The notes: generated by a model not told the origin, from the letters alone. A stretch of DNA of 64,000 nt from Monodelphis domestica (GCF_027887165.1 NC_077230.1:338902322-338966321); one strand, 5' to 3'; positions 21,251 to 32,590 are shown, numbered from the stretch's first letter. Translations and numbers: made by a program.

Positions 21251-21574
21251 GTCAGATTCTACCTCAGAATCTTGGAGCCAGAAGGAGCCTCAGAGTGTAG
21301 CTCATAAAGGACCCACTTGAATAAGAGGCTGCTACGCAGGCTATCCCAGGCTGGCCGGTTTTCTATATGGTCCAAGTAGAGAATCTCATCACCAGAAGGC
21401 TGGCCACCATGGGATGAATTTTGGGTGTGGGGTAGGGTGGGGAGGTTATAATGGGAGGGAAGATGCATAGCAATTCAGAAAATAGATAAAAATATTTAGC
21501 ACAAAGATTCCTTCTAGTTGTTTTCTTAAGAATAAATTGCTTTTTTGTTGTAGAATTGTTTTTTGTACAAACCC

Positions 21575-21730
21575 TAGATTTAGAGCTGAAGGGAGTTTAG
21601 TCTATCCCTTTCATTTTACAGATACGGATAGTGAGGCCAAGGGAAGTTAAGTTACTTGCCCAAAGTCACATAGCAAAGGTGAGAGCTAGAATTTGAATAC
21701 AGGGCCTCTGATGTTTGTTTACAATCAATC
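21575..21730 (-). mobile_element. MIR-type SINE
   Basis: Inverted: 'tttcattttacagatacgga', 'gttacttgcccaaagtcaca', 'gagagctagaatttgaatac'. Confidence 0.7.
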
Positions 21731-21744
21731 CAAGTGTCTACTTT

Positions 21745-22230
21745 ATAAAGACACTCAGAACATAAAGACAAAAAAGAAACAGTGCTGGACCTCAAGGAAC
21801 TTTATATTCTTTTGGAGGAAATAGCATATAGGTATATACAAAATATACCTACAGAAAAGATGGTGCCAGGAGTCAGGAAGACCTGAGTTCAGATGTGACC
21901 TCAGACACAAACTAGCTATGTGAGCCTGGGCAAGTCCCCCAATCCCCAAATGGGGTCATACAGAGTCTAAATACAGTGCAAATACGATGGCATTTCAGAG
22001 GGCAGGAAAGCACTAGGAACTGGGAGTGAGGAGGAGGAGGAAAGGTCTTGTGTAGGGGACAGGGCATGGGCCTCATTGGGAAGGATGTTAGGGATTCCAC
22101 AGGAAGTAGCAGAGATGAAGGTGAAATATTCCAGACCTGCAGGACCATTTCAAGACAAGAAGCTGGAATGTTGTAGGTGAGGAACAGCAAGAAGGGGCCT
22201 GAGCAAGAGAGTGCTGAGCAGTTTGCTTGG
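21745..22230 (+). repeat. Ancient dispersed repeat, family D with SINE insert
   Basis: Family D blocks 'tgctggacctcaaggaactt', 'tttggaggaaatagcatata' are followed by a MAR1-like SINE fragment at about 21855-21980 ('gtcaggaagacctgagttca', 'ccaaatggggtcatacagag'), then family D resumes ('tgaggaacagcaagaagggg'). It continues at 22610 and 23168. Confidence 0.6.
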
Positions 22231-22336
22231 GAATCAGCAAATGATATGAATCAGAGTTTAATTTACTATTTTGTTGATTGTCTGGAATGTTTAAAGTGCA
22301 GACTAAATTTAAGTGTGTCCTGTGTACATTTATTTA

Positions 22337-22535
22337 TTTATTACACTTTGACCTTCCATTGTAGAATCAATATTGTGTATTGGTTCTAAGGCAGAAGAAT
22401 GGTAAGGACAGGCAATGGGGGTTAAGTGACTTACCCAGGGTCACACAGCTAGGAAGTGTCAGACCCTATTTGAACCTAGGACCTCCCGTCTCTAGGACTG
22501 GCTCTCAATCCACTGAGCTACCCAGCTGCCCCCAT
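22337..22535 (-). mobile_element. Full-length type A marsupial SINE
   Basis: Inverted: 'gtgtattggttctaaggcag', 'gggggttaagtgacttaccc', 'cctaggacctcccgtctcta', 'gagctacccagctgccccca'. Flanks 'tacatttattt' (about 22326) and 'aacatttattt' (about 22537) look like the target duplication. Confidence 0.88.
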
Positions 22536-22609
22536 AAACATTTATTTTTTGAAGAGCTAGTTGTTAACATTTAAACATATTAAACATCAGAATACCCCAG
22601 AGAGCAGCA

Positions 22610-22934
22610 TATAATGTCTAGAAAAGTAGAATAAAGCCAGGTTATAAAGCTTTATAAATGCTGTACAACAGTGTTCATATTTAGCCCTGGAGTCCATAGG
22701 GATCCAGAAGAGCTTCTTAAGCAAGGGCGGGACTGGTTTGACCTGTGTTTTAGGGAAATCATTTTGGCAGGAGGATTGGAAAGGGAAAGTAGGAAAAGAC
22801 TTGAGGCTGTGAAGTTAAGACTTAATGAAGTAGGAGAAATAAAGATGCCAAGAGCATGAACTGAGGGAGTAGCCATGTGAGTGGAGAGAAGGTACAGTCT
22901 TGAGATATGTTGTAGAGAGGCAGACACCGCAAGA
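22610..22934 (+). repeat. Ancient dispersed repeat, family D (3' portion)
   Basis: 'agccctggagtccataggga' (diverged 'gagccactggag'), 'gggactggtttgacctgtgt', 'tagggaaatcattttggcag', 'tcttgagatatgttgtagag'. Joined through a MIR insert to 23168-23262 ('gacttggtaactaattggct', 'acggagtcaaggatggctt'). Confidence 0.65.
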
Positions 22935-23167
22935 CTTTATCATTAGTATTTATAGAGTGCTTTAAGGTTTGCAAAGCATTTTACAAATATTCTCTTATTT
23001 TGTCTTTACAACAGCCTTAGGAGGTAGCTGCTGTTATTAGCAGATGAGGAAACTAAGAGCAAGGTAAGTGATTTGCCCAGGGTCACATAGCTAATAAGTG
23101 TCTGAGGTAGGATTCAAACTCAAGACTTTCCTGGCTCCAAGTCCAGAGCTATGTCCACTGAGCTTCT
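22935..23167 (-). mobile_element. MIR/THER1-type SINE
   Basis: Inverted, near complete: 'gtgctttaaggtttgcaaag', 'cagccttaggaggtagctgc', 'agcagatgaggaaactaaga', 'atttgcccagggtcacatag', 'gtccagagctatgtccactg'. It interrupts a family D copy. Confidence 0.8.
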
Positions 23168-23274
23168 AAGTAAGACTTGGTAACTAATTGGCTTTATGGG
23201 ATGAGAGAGAACACGGAGTCAAGGATGGCTTCTTCTAGATACCGCAGGGTGTAGCCTGGGTAATTTGAAATATG

Positions 23275-23385
23275 CATATATTGTTGCTCAGTTGTTTCAG
23301 ACTCTTTATGACCCATTTGGAGCCCTGGGGATTTGCCCAGGGTCACACGGCTAGTACATATCTGAGGTCATATCTGCTAGGGAAG
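23275..23385 (-). mobile_element. Internally deleted MAR1-like SINE
   Basis: Inverted ends 'attgttgctcagttgtttca' and 'gatttgcccagggtcacacg' are joined with about 90 bp of the usual middle missing. Confidence 0.65.
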
Positions 23386-23389
23386 TTAG

Positions 23390-24036
23390 CCATATGTCCT
23401 CTCCCTGTATCCAACCCCATCTATTTTGTTTCCAACATTTTCTCCTGTTTATTCAATAAATAAAATCGTCTCTTTTTCATATTTGATATAGATGACGCCT
23501 TTTACTTATAATTAAAAGGGTACTCATATAGTTAATACAATTGAAATCCCTCCTCCTCTTCTGTCCTAATGAGCCCATTTCTCGAATCATGAAGAGAAAG
23601 GGGAGCCCACAGTCCCCAGTGAAGGCAAGGCATTGGGATCTGTCCTGTTTTTGTTTTGTCACAAGCTGAGCTCTTGCTGGACATTCTAGACTGCTCAGCC
23701 TTTGGAGTCCTCCCACCATGACTCAGGTGTGAGGGAAGAGCTCCCTGATTTGGGTTTCTCTGGGTCCCCATGTCCTGCTTCCTCCTGCAGGGTTCCGTTA
23801 TTTTATTGTTTGCATCTCCCAGTGTTTTAAGGTCCCACTTTGATGCTCTCACCTGATTCATTTGCCAGGATTGCTGCAATAACCAATACCGATACATGCA
23901 TCTAGAATGACAAAACATGGGAGAGAATGAACTCCATGTCTGAATTCTCCTGGAGATAGGAAGCATCAAGAAAGAAATTCTATCACTGATCTGGTCTCTG
24001 CTTCAGGCAGTGTAATCCCAGAGAATACTTGGAATG
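23390..24036. other. Unique intergenic sequence
   Basis: No recognised repeat. A 145-codon antisense frame at 23532-23969 has no recognisable domain and ordinary composition. I do not call it a gene. Confidence 0.35.
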
Positions 24037-24051
24037 TTTACAACATTCCCA

Positions 24052-26083
24052 GAGGTAGAGCCAAGATGGCAGAGCAGAAACAGTGAAAACTCAGAACACC
24101 ATGAGAATCCTTTACAACCAACCTGAAAAGAACATCACAAAATGAACACAGGAGTGAAATAACCAACAAAGAGATGGGATGAAGCAACTTTCATGCAGGG
24201 AATGACTTGAAAGGTAGGCAGAGGGTATCTGGTTCACTGGAGTGAAAGGGGAGAACATCCCTTAGGAGGCCACACCAAGGAGTACTGGCACAAGCCAACA
24301 ATAAATTCCCCACCCCACATCTGTGGTTCTAGGTTCTGATTCTGGGCATAAGCCAGTATCCAGACCCCGAGACCCTGCCCTAAGCCAATAGCAGTACAGC
24401 CCATAAAGCTCCAAGCAAGCCTGAAGTAAGGACCAGAATCCCAGCACCAAGCAGTTTGTGCCGCACCCCTTATCTGTGTAAACCCTGACGGGGGCCAGGA
24501 ACCCCAGTCCAGGTTTGTAGTGAGGACCTGAATCCCAGCTTAAGACAGTCTGTGCAGCATTCTAGGACTGTATAAATCCAGAGCTAGGGACCCATTCCCA
24601 TCCCCAACCCCCAATCCCAGTGAAAACAGTCCCCAGGGTATTGCCTATGGGAGCTCAGACCTAGGTAGCCCTTACCAAAGCTCAAAGTGGAGTCCCAGGG
24701 CAAGGCAGTCCACTTAGAGCCTAACCTAATCAAGCTCAAAGTGAAACCAAAATCCCCAGTCCAAGCCTGAGGCTAGACTTTGAGCCCCATTATAGGGTAG
24801 TTCACAGTACTCTGAGATCTGCAAGTCATCAACAGTCTCAGGGGGTGAGTGAATCAGCAGATGGATATGACTTTCAGGGCTCCCAGTCTACAGGCCATCA
24901 TACCACCTTAGAAGAACTGAAACTTGAAGAAACCCAGAAATAAGGCTAAGGGTAGCATCAAGGAAGAACTGAAGTTTTAAAGAGTGCCCTCTCTTCCCAA
25001 AGAACCGAGTTCACCTTGAAAATAAAAGTGAAAATCAAGAAATAGACTGGGAAAAGAGCAAAAAAAAATTTTTTTTAATACCTAAGCATATAAAAGTTTT
25101 ATGGTGACACAGATCAAGGCACAGATATAGAATGGGACAGTGAAAACAAAGCAAACACATGCAAAGTTTCAAAGAAAAATATGAACTGATCTCAGATTCT
25201 GAAAGAGCTTAAAAAAGACTTTCAAAAATCATTTAAGAGAGGCAGAGGAAAAATGGGGAAGAGAAATTAAAATATTGCAAGAATAAATGGGCCAAATGAA
25301 AAAAGGAGGCTCAAAAGCTGATGGGAGAAACTCATTCCTTAAAAATTAGAATTGGACAACTAGAAGCTAATGACTTCACGAGACATCAAGAAATAAAGAA
25401 ACAAAATCAAAAGAAAGAAAAAAAAGCAAAAGAAAACATGGAATATATCACTCAAAAAAAAAAAACATCAAATAACCTGGAAAATAGATCCAGGGGAGAC
25501 AATGTAAGACTAATTGAAAACCATGATTAAAAAAAAAAAAAGGCCTGGGCATTATAATACAAGAAATTATCAAAGAAAATTGTTCTGATATTCTTTAACA
25601 AGAGAGTAAAACAGAAAGAATCTATAGATCACCTCTGAAAAGAGATCCCCAAATGACAACTCCCAGAAATATTATAGTTATAGTTAAATTCAAGAGCTTC
25701 CAAGCCAAGGAGAAAATACTGCAAGTAGCAGGAAAGAAACAATTAAAATACTGTGGAGCTATAGTCAGGAATACACAGGACTTAGCCTCCACGTTAAAGG
25801 ATTGGAAGGTATGGAATATGACATTCCAGAAGGCAAAAGATCTAGATTACAGCCCAGAATCATCTATCCAGCAATACCAAGAATATTCTTTTAGGGGAGA
25901 AGTGGTCATTTAATAAAAATAGAAGATTTCTAAGCATTCCTGAAGAAAAGAGCAAACCTAAACAGAAAATTTGATTTCTAAACATAAGAATCAAGACAAG
26001 CTTAAAAAGGAGGAGAAATTTTTAAGAGACTCAATAAGGTCAAACTATTCATTCCTACATGGAAAGAAAATGTTTTAAATTAT
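24052..26083 (+). mobile_element. HAL1-type (half-L1) retrotransposon, end to end, decayed
   Basis: Begins with an L1-like 5' UTR start 'agagccaagatggcagagca' hmm-type promoter region containing a YY1-like 'caagatggc', continues through about 1 kb of 5' UTR, then an L1 ORF1 and nothing of ORF2. ORF1 parts: a coiled-coil-like, Lys/Glu-rich N-terminal stretch at 25321-25530 ending NLENRSRGDNVRLIE, and a C-terminal domain at 25653-25913 starting TTPRNIIVIVKF and containing LKDWKVWN. Frame breaks separate them, so no protein is made. A 15-bp target duplication brackets the whole: 'tttacaacattccca' at 24037-24051 and 'tttacaacattccta' at 26084-26098 (14 of 15). Length about 2.03 kb. Confidence 0.85.
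25321..25985 (+). pseudogene. L1/HAL1 ORF1 pseudogene
   Basis: Nucleic-acid-binding chaperone ORF1p of L1 lineage, broken. The conserved NLENRSRGDNVRL and PRNIIVIVKF-type motifs are visible in two frames separated by stops and poly-A expansions near 25455 and 25530. The C-terminal domain loses its frame after about 25913. Retroelement origin, not a host gene. Confidence 0.8.
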
Positions 26084-26309
26084 TTTACAACATTCCTAAA
26101 GAATCATGATGAGGAATTTGCTATCAACTGAGATAGCCAATTCCATTTTTTGATAACTCTGATCATTAGGAATATGTGTCCTTACATTGAATTGAAATCT
26201 GACTCACTATAATTTCCAGATTCCCATTTGCTTTCATAGGACTAAGCTGAATAAGTCTGATTCCTTTCTCACATTACTGTTCTTTACATATTCAAATAAT
26301 AGAATCTTA

Positions 26310-26445
26310 AGATTTAGAGTCTCCTATATTTTATGGATGAAGACACTGAGACTTGTAAAGATTAAGTGCCTTGCCCAACTTCACATAGGTAGTGAGTAGC
26401 AGAGTCAGAATTTGAACCCAGGACCTCTGATTAGAATGTCCTTTT
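26310..26445 (-). mobile_element. MIR-type SINE
   Basis: Inverted: 'atggatgaagacactgagac', 'taagtgccttgcccaacttc', 'gaatttgaacccaggacctc'. Confidence 0.65.
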
Positions 26446-27039
26446 TCTGAGATTGTTAATATTCTATGATTTTTATATCAGGTGGCATTTAATAAAGATT
26501 TGAATCATGGATCATGAACCCTGTAATAAGCAAACATTATTTAAGTGCTTGCTGGATGCCTTTCCTTAATGACTCAAGTTCTCATCAATCTCTTTTGCTG
26601 AACTCCAATGATGTTTGAGCTTCTATCACATAATTTAGCATAAATTCTATACTATATCATGTTGCTTTACCTGTGCCAGCTTTCCCCATGTCATTTCCCA
26701 ACCAAGATGCTCCTTGACAGTAAGGACTCTCTCTTTCATTTATGTAGCATTCATTTACAAGATGCAAGTGCTTCGTTAGACAACCTCTCCACTATCTTTC
26801 TGAATCTCTGCCCACCCTGCCTTGCTAATAATGGAGGCTCACTAAAGGCAGATCGACTGATTTCAAAAGGTTGGAAAAATGACCTCAACCAAACAAAATG
26901 AATTTGAATTGGGATCAATAATAAATCCTATATTTGAGCTAAAAAACAAATCAACTTCCCAAATACAGAATTGGAGAAGGGTATCTAACCAACAGTCAAT
27001 GGGGGGACAATCTGGGAGTTTTAGTATACCACAAGCTCA

Positions 27040-27375
27040 ATAAAAATGTGATGTGGCAATCAAGAGCTGCATAATGCATAGAAAGGAGGTGATATTCCTG
27101 CTGCACTCTTGCCTGGTCAGACCAAATCTGAAACACCATGTTGAGTTACCGGTACTACATTTTATAAGAGATGTTGACAAGCTGGAGTACCTTCAGAAAA
27201 GAATGACCAAGATGACAAGAAGACTGGAGTTCATACCATACAAGGATCAGTTGAAGGAACGGGGTGGTTATTAACCTTGAAGGGGGAGGAGGTATGAGGA
27301 ATGGTTCATGATAACTGTCTTCAAGTATTTGAAGGATTGTCATATAGAAATAGGATTAGACTTGTTTATAAAAGG
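27040..27375 (+). pseudogene. CR1/L3 LINE ORF2 C-terminal fragment
   Basis: The frame at 27053-27274 reads like the CR1/L3 reverse-transcriptase C terminus: SCLVRPNLKHHVELPVL, DVDKLEYLQKRMTKMTRRLE, PYKDQLKERGG, then after a frameshift 'atgataactgtcttcaagta' (ITVFKYLK). Ancient, broken relic. Confidence 0.8.
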
Positions 27376-27766
27376 GATTCTTCAAGTCTGGATAAGCCTT
27401 GGTGATCTCAGAACTCCTTTTCCTCTTCAGAGCCTATGCTTTTTTGGAATTCTTCTCCTTACCTTCCCCATCATCCCAGGAGCTTCAAATGACTGATAAA
27501 TGCTCCCCTGTTTAGAATGGTTCATTTATACCATTTTGGTCACTGTATGTGTTGCTTTCCTGGTTTTCCTCACTTCACTTAGCATCAGTCAGTTTATGTG
27601 TAGTTTTTATGCTTCTCAGTATTCATCATTGTCACCATCTTCCTACAGCACATTAACATTGTATCACTGTCAGGACCATTTGTTTGACCATTCTCCCAGG
27701 CCTCTGCTACCCTAAGTCTAGAATTTCTTTGAATATATTAACCTGTCTCAGAACAAAGGGTTAGAC

Positions 27767-28329
27767 CAGAGATGGCAATCCTATATCACATGTGCCAAAG
27801 ATGGCACACGGAGCCCTCTCTGTGACCACACCTGCAGTAATCTTCCAGAGTTCGTTACTAGAAAGCAAGAGGAATAGAGAGTGGATCTTCTCCCCTTTCC
27901 CTCTCCATGCTCCTGAGGACATTCCTCACTTCACCTGCCCCCTCTGCTGAGTAGCCCAATGGAAGTGCTTCCTCCCTCTCCTTTCTGGGGTGAGGTGCTG
28001 GGGGAAAGGGGTCACATGCTGTGTGAGAGTGATGAACAGATGGCAATGTGTTGAGTATGTGGTGAAGATGATTGTTGTGGTGGTGTTGGAGAGGAGGAGG
28101 TTTGAAGGGAGCAGAACTCATAGCATGGCACATAGCTGGAGGGGAGCAGAGCTGGAGGGGAGGGGAGTGCTCTTCTCAGCATGTGCCTCTCATTACCCAT
28201 CCCTCTGATCAGCAGCCCAATGGGAGTGCTTCCTCCATTCTCTGTCTGGGGTAAGGAGGGTGCCAGGTATAGCACTTGGTCTCTGGGGGGGTGGGATGGG
28301 GACAGGGCCTGGCACTTTCACCATCACTG
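27767..28329. mobile_element. hAT-type non-autonomous transposon, dimeric (563 bp)
   Basis: TIRs 'cagagatggcaatcct' and 'ttcaccatcactg' with a perfect 8-bp duplication 'ggttagac' at 27759-27766 and 28330-28337. The block around 'agtagcccaatggaagtgct' (27941-28000) recurs diverged at 28201-28260 ('agcagcccaatgggagtgct'), and a second left-end-like 'catggcacatagctgg' lies near 28125, so it looks like a partial head-to-tail dimer. Confidence 0.85.
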
Positions 28330-28435
28330 GGTTAGACCTAACAATAAGAGATGTCTCTTGAACTTATATGAACTGAAGAGAATAAGGAGAACAACTTTTA
28401 TAATAATAATGATATTGTAAGGCCAAACAACTTTT

Positions 28436-28684
28436 ATTTTTAAGACCCTCAACTTCAGTCTTAGAATCAATACTGTATATTGGTTCTAAGGCAGAAGAGC
28501 AATAAGGGTTAGGCAATGGGGGTTAAGTGACTTGCTCAAGGTTACATAACCAGGAAGTGTCTGAGGTCAGATTTGAACCCAAGACCTCCCATCTCTAGGC
28601 CTGGCATGTGATCTACTGAGCCACCCAGATGCCCCCAGGCCAGGTCTGTCTTCAATTTGCTGAGCCACCCAGCTGCTACCATCA
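28436..28684 (-). mobile_element. Type A marsupial SINE with duplicated head
   Basis: Inverted: 'gtatattggttctaaggcag', 'gggggttaagtgacttgctc', 'gcctggcatgtgatctactg'. The head 'ctgagccacccag' appears twice (about 28616 and 28660). Target duplication 'caaacaacttt' at 28424 and 28685. Confidence 0.85.
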
Positions 28685-28857
28685 CAAACAACTTTAAAGG
28701 ACTTACGAGCTCTGATCAATGTAATAGCCAGCTACTATTCTAGAAGCCCCATGACTAAGATTGCTCCCCACATCCTGATAGAGAAATCCAGGATCAGGAT
28801 GTAGAATCAGCTATATTTGCATGTATATATGTATATACACATATATATGTGCACAAT

Positions 28858-29092
28858 GAATGTAGGGCAATTAGGTGGCACAGTGACATCTTTCTGCATT
28901 CAAATCTGACCTTGGACACTTCCTAGCTGGGTGATCCTGGGTAAGTCACTTTATGCTGTTTGTCTCAGTTTCTTCACTTGTAAAATGGGCTCAAGAAGGA
29001 GATGGAAAATGACTCCAGCCACTATCTTTGCCAATAAAACCCTAAATAAGATCATGAAGAATTGGGTCCAACTAATTAATGACTGAAAACAA
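28858..29092 (+). mobile_element. MAR1-like marsupial SINE
   Basis: Plus-strand: 'gggcaattaggtggcacagt', 'gtcactttatgctgtttgtc', 'agaaggagatggaaaatgac', 'aagatcatgaagaattgggt'. A (TA)/(CATA) repeat lies just upstream at 28820-28855. Confidence 0.8.
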
Positions 29093-29179
29093 TGAAATAT
29101 GTGCATATATAATAAACATTAATACATATGTATTTTGTGTCTGGTTACATATTATATGTGTGTATATGTGCTATATCTC

Positions 29180-29615
29180 CACTTTGTATCTGCTGCCCTG
29201 TCTGGTTTCACTCCACAGAACAAGATGTCCCTCCCAAGTTAAGCTCATCATCTCTGGTCTCACCATCCTGCTGTTAATTCTAGGCTTAACAGACACCTCC
29301 CTCAGCCTTGTCTTCCCACAGTCTGAAGGGCTGGAGGGCAGAGTATAAAACTCCTCCCATTGCCTTCCTTTAGAGAGGGCAGAAACCAGACTTTGGGGCT
29401 CCTTCCACTCTGCATCTGCCTGATTTCAGCTCCTTGGAAAACACTCCATGGTGTCCACCCCACCATTTCCCTGCCTCTTTTTGGGTGTGCATGTCTCCCA
29501 CTGCACCCTCCCCTTAGACTGTAAGCTTCTTGATGACAGAGACTGTTTTTTTTTTTTAATTAATTATATGCCAGGCAGGCACATAGTATTTGCTTAATAA
29601 ATATTTATTGGATTG
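29180..29615 (+). mobile_element. L2-type LINE 3' region
   Basis: Diverged body ending in a clear L2-like 3' tail: 'tgtctcccactgcaccctcc', 'tagactgtaagcttcttgat', 'catagtatttgcttaataaa'. The 5' half is uncertain. Confidence 0.5.
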
Positions 29616-29619
29616 TATA

Positions 29620-29685
29620 TATGCATATACATTCATGCATGTGTATACATATGTACATGTACACATGAGCATATATGTATTTATT
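29620..29685. repeat. Alternating purine-pyrimidine, palindrome-rich tract
   Basis: Runs such as 'tgtatatatgcatatac', 'gtgtatacatatgtacatgt' and 'acacatgagcatatatg'. Low-complexity, self-complementary. Confidence 0.75.
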
Positions 29686-29824
29686 GGCCCAATTGATAAA
29701 GGGAATTTGTTTTGCTTGGCTATGCACATTTATTATAGGGGTTGATTCTTTCAATATGGGGAGAGGAAGAGAGAGGAAAAATAAATATTTGATCATAAGT
29801 AATGAAAAAAATCAAATTTTAGAA

Positions 29825-29965
29825 ATAGACTAGAGTCTGAACTTGAATTCAGAAAACTGGGTTTGGGGTTCTAGTTCTCCCTCCAGCTATGAGACCTTGG
29901 GCAAGTCACCTCACTTCTGAGTTCTATTTTCCCATTTGTACTAGGACAGTTATGGTTGTAAAAAT
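29825..29965 (+). mobile_element. MIR-type SINE
   Basis: Plus-strand: 'tatgagaccttgggcaagtc', 'acctcacttctgagttctat', 'tttcccatttgtactaggac'. Confidence 0.6.
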
Positions 29966-30169
29966 TAAAATTAATATACAACTATTATATTTTTAAAAGT
30001 TTATTAATAATAACTAAAGTAAAAAAAGCAAACTAACCCAGCCCTCAGTCATGAGAGAAGAGAGAGATAGGGAGGATCTACAGAACTTACAAACAATTAC
30101 ATGAAAACGAAAATATGCGCAAAGGGAAAAGCATTCTGGGTAATGTAGTTTTAGGGGTTCAAGATTTTC

Positions 30170-30372
30170 TAAGTAAGGTGAACCTTTTAGAGGGGCAGGT
30201 ATTGAGATAAATGTTCTCAGGTAAGGGTGAAGAGGAGAAGGAGAGCACACATCCTTCTGGCTTTCTAGTAATGGACTCTGGCAAACTCTGTGCTGTGGCA
30301 ACAGTGTGCGTGCCCACTGAGAGGGTTCTGAGTACCTCTTCTGGCATGCATGCCATAGGTTCGCCACCATGG
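30170..30372. mobile_element. hAT-type element, inverted, no duplication visible
   Basis: Ends 'gtaaggtgaaccttttagag' and 'cataggttcgccaccatgg' match the two TIR regions of the other copies, in the opposite order. The flanking 8 bp do not match, so the ends may be deleted or misplaced by me. Confidence 0.6.
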
Positions 30373-30424
30373 TACTAGGATATCAGTTCCCTTCTAGATT
30401 GTTGTTGAGCATCAAACAGGATGA

Positions 30425-30622
30425 GGTCAGTCAGTCAGCAACGGTTTATTAAGCATCAGACGTTGTTCCGAGTCCCAGGGATACAAAGACAAGTAAAAGG
30501 CAGTCCAATGGAGGATGCAACATGAACACAACTATGTACAAACAAGATATAGAACAACATTAATTGGAAACAATCAACAGAGGGAAGTCTGAATTAAGAG
30601 GGATCAGAAAAGGTTTTTTTGA
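30425..30622 (+). repeat. Ancient dispersed repeat, family D
   Basis: 'cggtttattaagcatcagac', 'cagggatacaaagacaagta', 'acaactatgtacaaacaaga', 'aatcaacagagggaagtctg', 'agggatcagaaaagg'. Confidence 0.75.
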
Positions 30623-30824
30623 ATACTCCAAAACTATTGAACACTATTAAGGGCTATTATGTAAATGTGAGCAATTATTCCAAGGCAAGAAGTTTTACCC
30701 TTTTTTGGTCTCCTGGACTCCTTTGGCAGCCTGGTGAAGCCTATGGACCCTTTCTTAGAATAATGTTTTTTTAAAGCATAAAATATAATACAAAGAATTA
30801 TATATATTACATTATATAGAAATT

Positions 30825-31034
30825 GTTGTTCAGTTGTTTTAGTCATGTTTGAGTTTTCATCACTTCATGTGGGGTTTTCTTGGCAAAGATACTGACAAAT
30901 GAGGAAACTGAGGCAAACATGGTGAAGTAACTTGTCCAGGGTCACACAGCTGAGGCCAGATTTGAACTCAGGAAGATGAGTCTTCTTGATTTCAAGCCTG
31001 GTACTCTATCTTCTGTACCTGCAAGCTGCCCCTA
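30825..31034 (-). mobile_element. MAR1-like marsupial SINE
   Basis: Inverted: 'attgttgttcagttgtttta', 'tggggttttcttggcaaaga', 'gaaactgaggcaaacatggt', 'gtccagggtcacacagctga', 'aagctgcccc'. The block carrying 'gccatttccttctccag' is deleted. Confidence 0.8.
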
Positions 31035-31204
31035 TATAGAAATACAGTCATCCAAAGAGTTTTTTAAATACTCAGACCCCAAGAAGAATCCCTATTCTAA
31101 GAGAATTGTAAAAAATCAACTTTTCTCCAGACTACCTGTTCCTGCCCCCCTCAACCCTCAACACATGCATACATACATGTATGAGCGGACCAATTCTGTC
31201 CCTT

Positions 31205-31465
31205 TTAACCAGACCCAATTTGCAGTGGACGGAGTGCTGGGCCTGGAATAAGAAAATGCTGGGTTAAAATCTGCCCTCAGACACTCACTATCTGTATGAC
31301 TTTGGGCCAGTCACTTAGCCTGTTTGCCTCAGTTTCCTTGACAGTAAAATGGGAATAATAATATCACCTATCTATCTTCCAGGGTCATAGTAAAGATCAA
31401 ATGAGATCATATTTGTAAAGCACTTAGCACACAGTAGGCCCTTAATAAATGCTTGTTTCTTTCCC
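31205..31465 (+). mobile_element. MIR/THER1-type SINE
   Basis: Plus-strand, near complete: 'gagtgctgggcctggaataa', 'actttgggccagtcacttag', 'cctcagtttccttgacagta', 'agatcatatttgtaaagcac', 'cagtaggcccttaataaatg'. Confidence 0.8.
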
Positions 31466-31934
31466 TTTCCTCCTCTTTAAAACTTTCATGGACCAATGGA
31501 ATTAAAAGTGAAAAGTAGCCCAAGCGTTTGCTAGAATTCTCATAGGGTCATTCCCATAGTTCTAATTCTTTTGTTTGGGTTAGCTCAGCCTCCCCACCTA
31601 GATGGAAAGTCCATAAAATGCAGCCTCTGATAAAGGAGACTTCTTTGTTCTCCCTCTGAGGGCCAGGCACTATGCCCCAGTGTAAGCTACAGTGTAAAGC
31701 TCCAATAGAAACAGGGTCCACTAATCTATACATCAGGCAGGATTCTGGCAGGCTACAAACTGAATTAATTTTAAATTGTGATCGTATCTGTGTTTTATTG
31801 TTGACCATTCAACACTATATAAACACCAGTTATCAGGTACTCAGTAAATATTTGTTGAGCTGCTTGGAAGGTTAGGATAGTGGAAAGAACAGGACTGGGG
31901 AGTCATGAGACTGTGTTCAAGTCTCAACTGTGAG

Positions 31935-32128
31935 GGTGACTGGGTAGCATGGTGGATAGTGGGCCAGATATGGAGTTAGGAGGACCTGGGTTCATATCTG
32001 AACTCAGCCACTTCCTAGCTGTGTGACCCTGGATATGTCACGTAACTCCAGTGCTCTAACCCTTGCCACTGTTCTGTCTTAGAACAGATACTAAGACCGA
32101 AAGTAAGGCTTTTAATGTTCTACAAAAG
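31935..32128 (+). mobile_element. Type A-like marsupial SINE
   Basis: Diverged plus-strand copy: 'gtgactgggtagcatggtgg', 'taggaggacctgggttcata', 'gctgtgtgaccctggatatg', 'cactgttctgtcttagaaca'. Flanks 'gtctcaactgtg' (31921) and 'gtctcagctatg' (32129) give a 10 of 12 duplication. Confidence 0.8.
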
Positions 32129-32514
32129 TCTCAGCTATGTCACTAACTGGCCATGGCTCACTGCTGCTTTTCTGTGCCTTGAGTTTTCTTGGGTGAAGAC
32201 AGAGATTCTACCTATCTCCAAGAAGGCTTCTATGAGAATCACAACAGATAATGTAGCCAAAATGCTTTGTAAATCAGAAAGGTCTATAGAATAATAAATA
32301 GACTATCATATAGCAACAACCTGCTATAGCCCTCAAATGGGAAGATAAATATTAAAATGCTTGGCAAACCTCAAAGACTCAAAATTTAAGATGATATTTT
32401 AAAAAAAGATGATTTTCATTTCTTGATTTTTAAAGGGCAAAATTCACAGAACATTTTTCTTCTGCCAGCAACTCTAGCAGCAAGACTTTTAACTGGAAGT
32501 ACATCATGAAAGGA

Positions 32515-32590
32515 AGGAAAGAAGCATTTATTAAATGCCTGCTATGTGCCAGGCATTGCACTAAGCATTTTATGAATATTATCTCATTTG
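32515..32590 (-). mobile_element. MIR/THER1 SINE, left part split by L1
   Basis: 'gcatttattaaatgcctgct', 'atgtgccaggcattgcacta', 'attatctcatttg'. The right part resumes at 33150 after an L1 insertion. Confidence 0.75.

Noticed and set aside
27053..27274. 73-codon frame as a novel gene
   Set aside because: CR1/L3 ORF2 C-terminal relic, frameshifted downstream.
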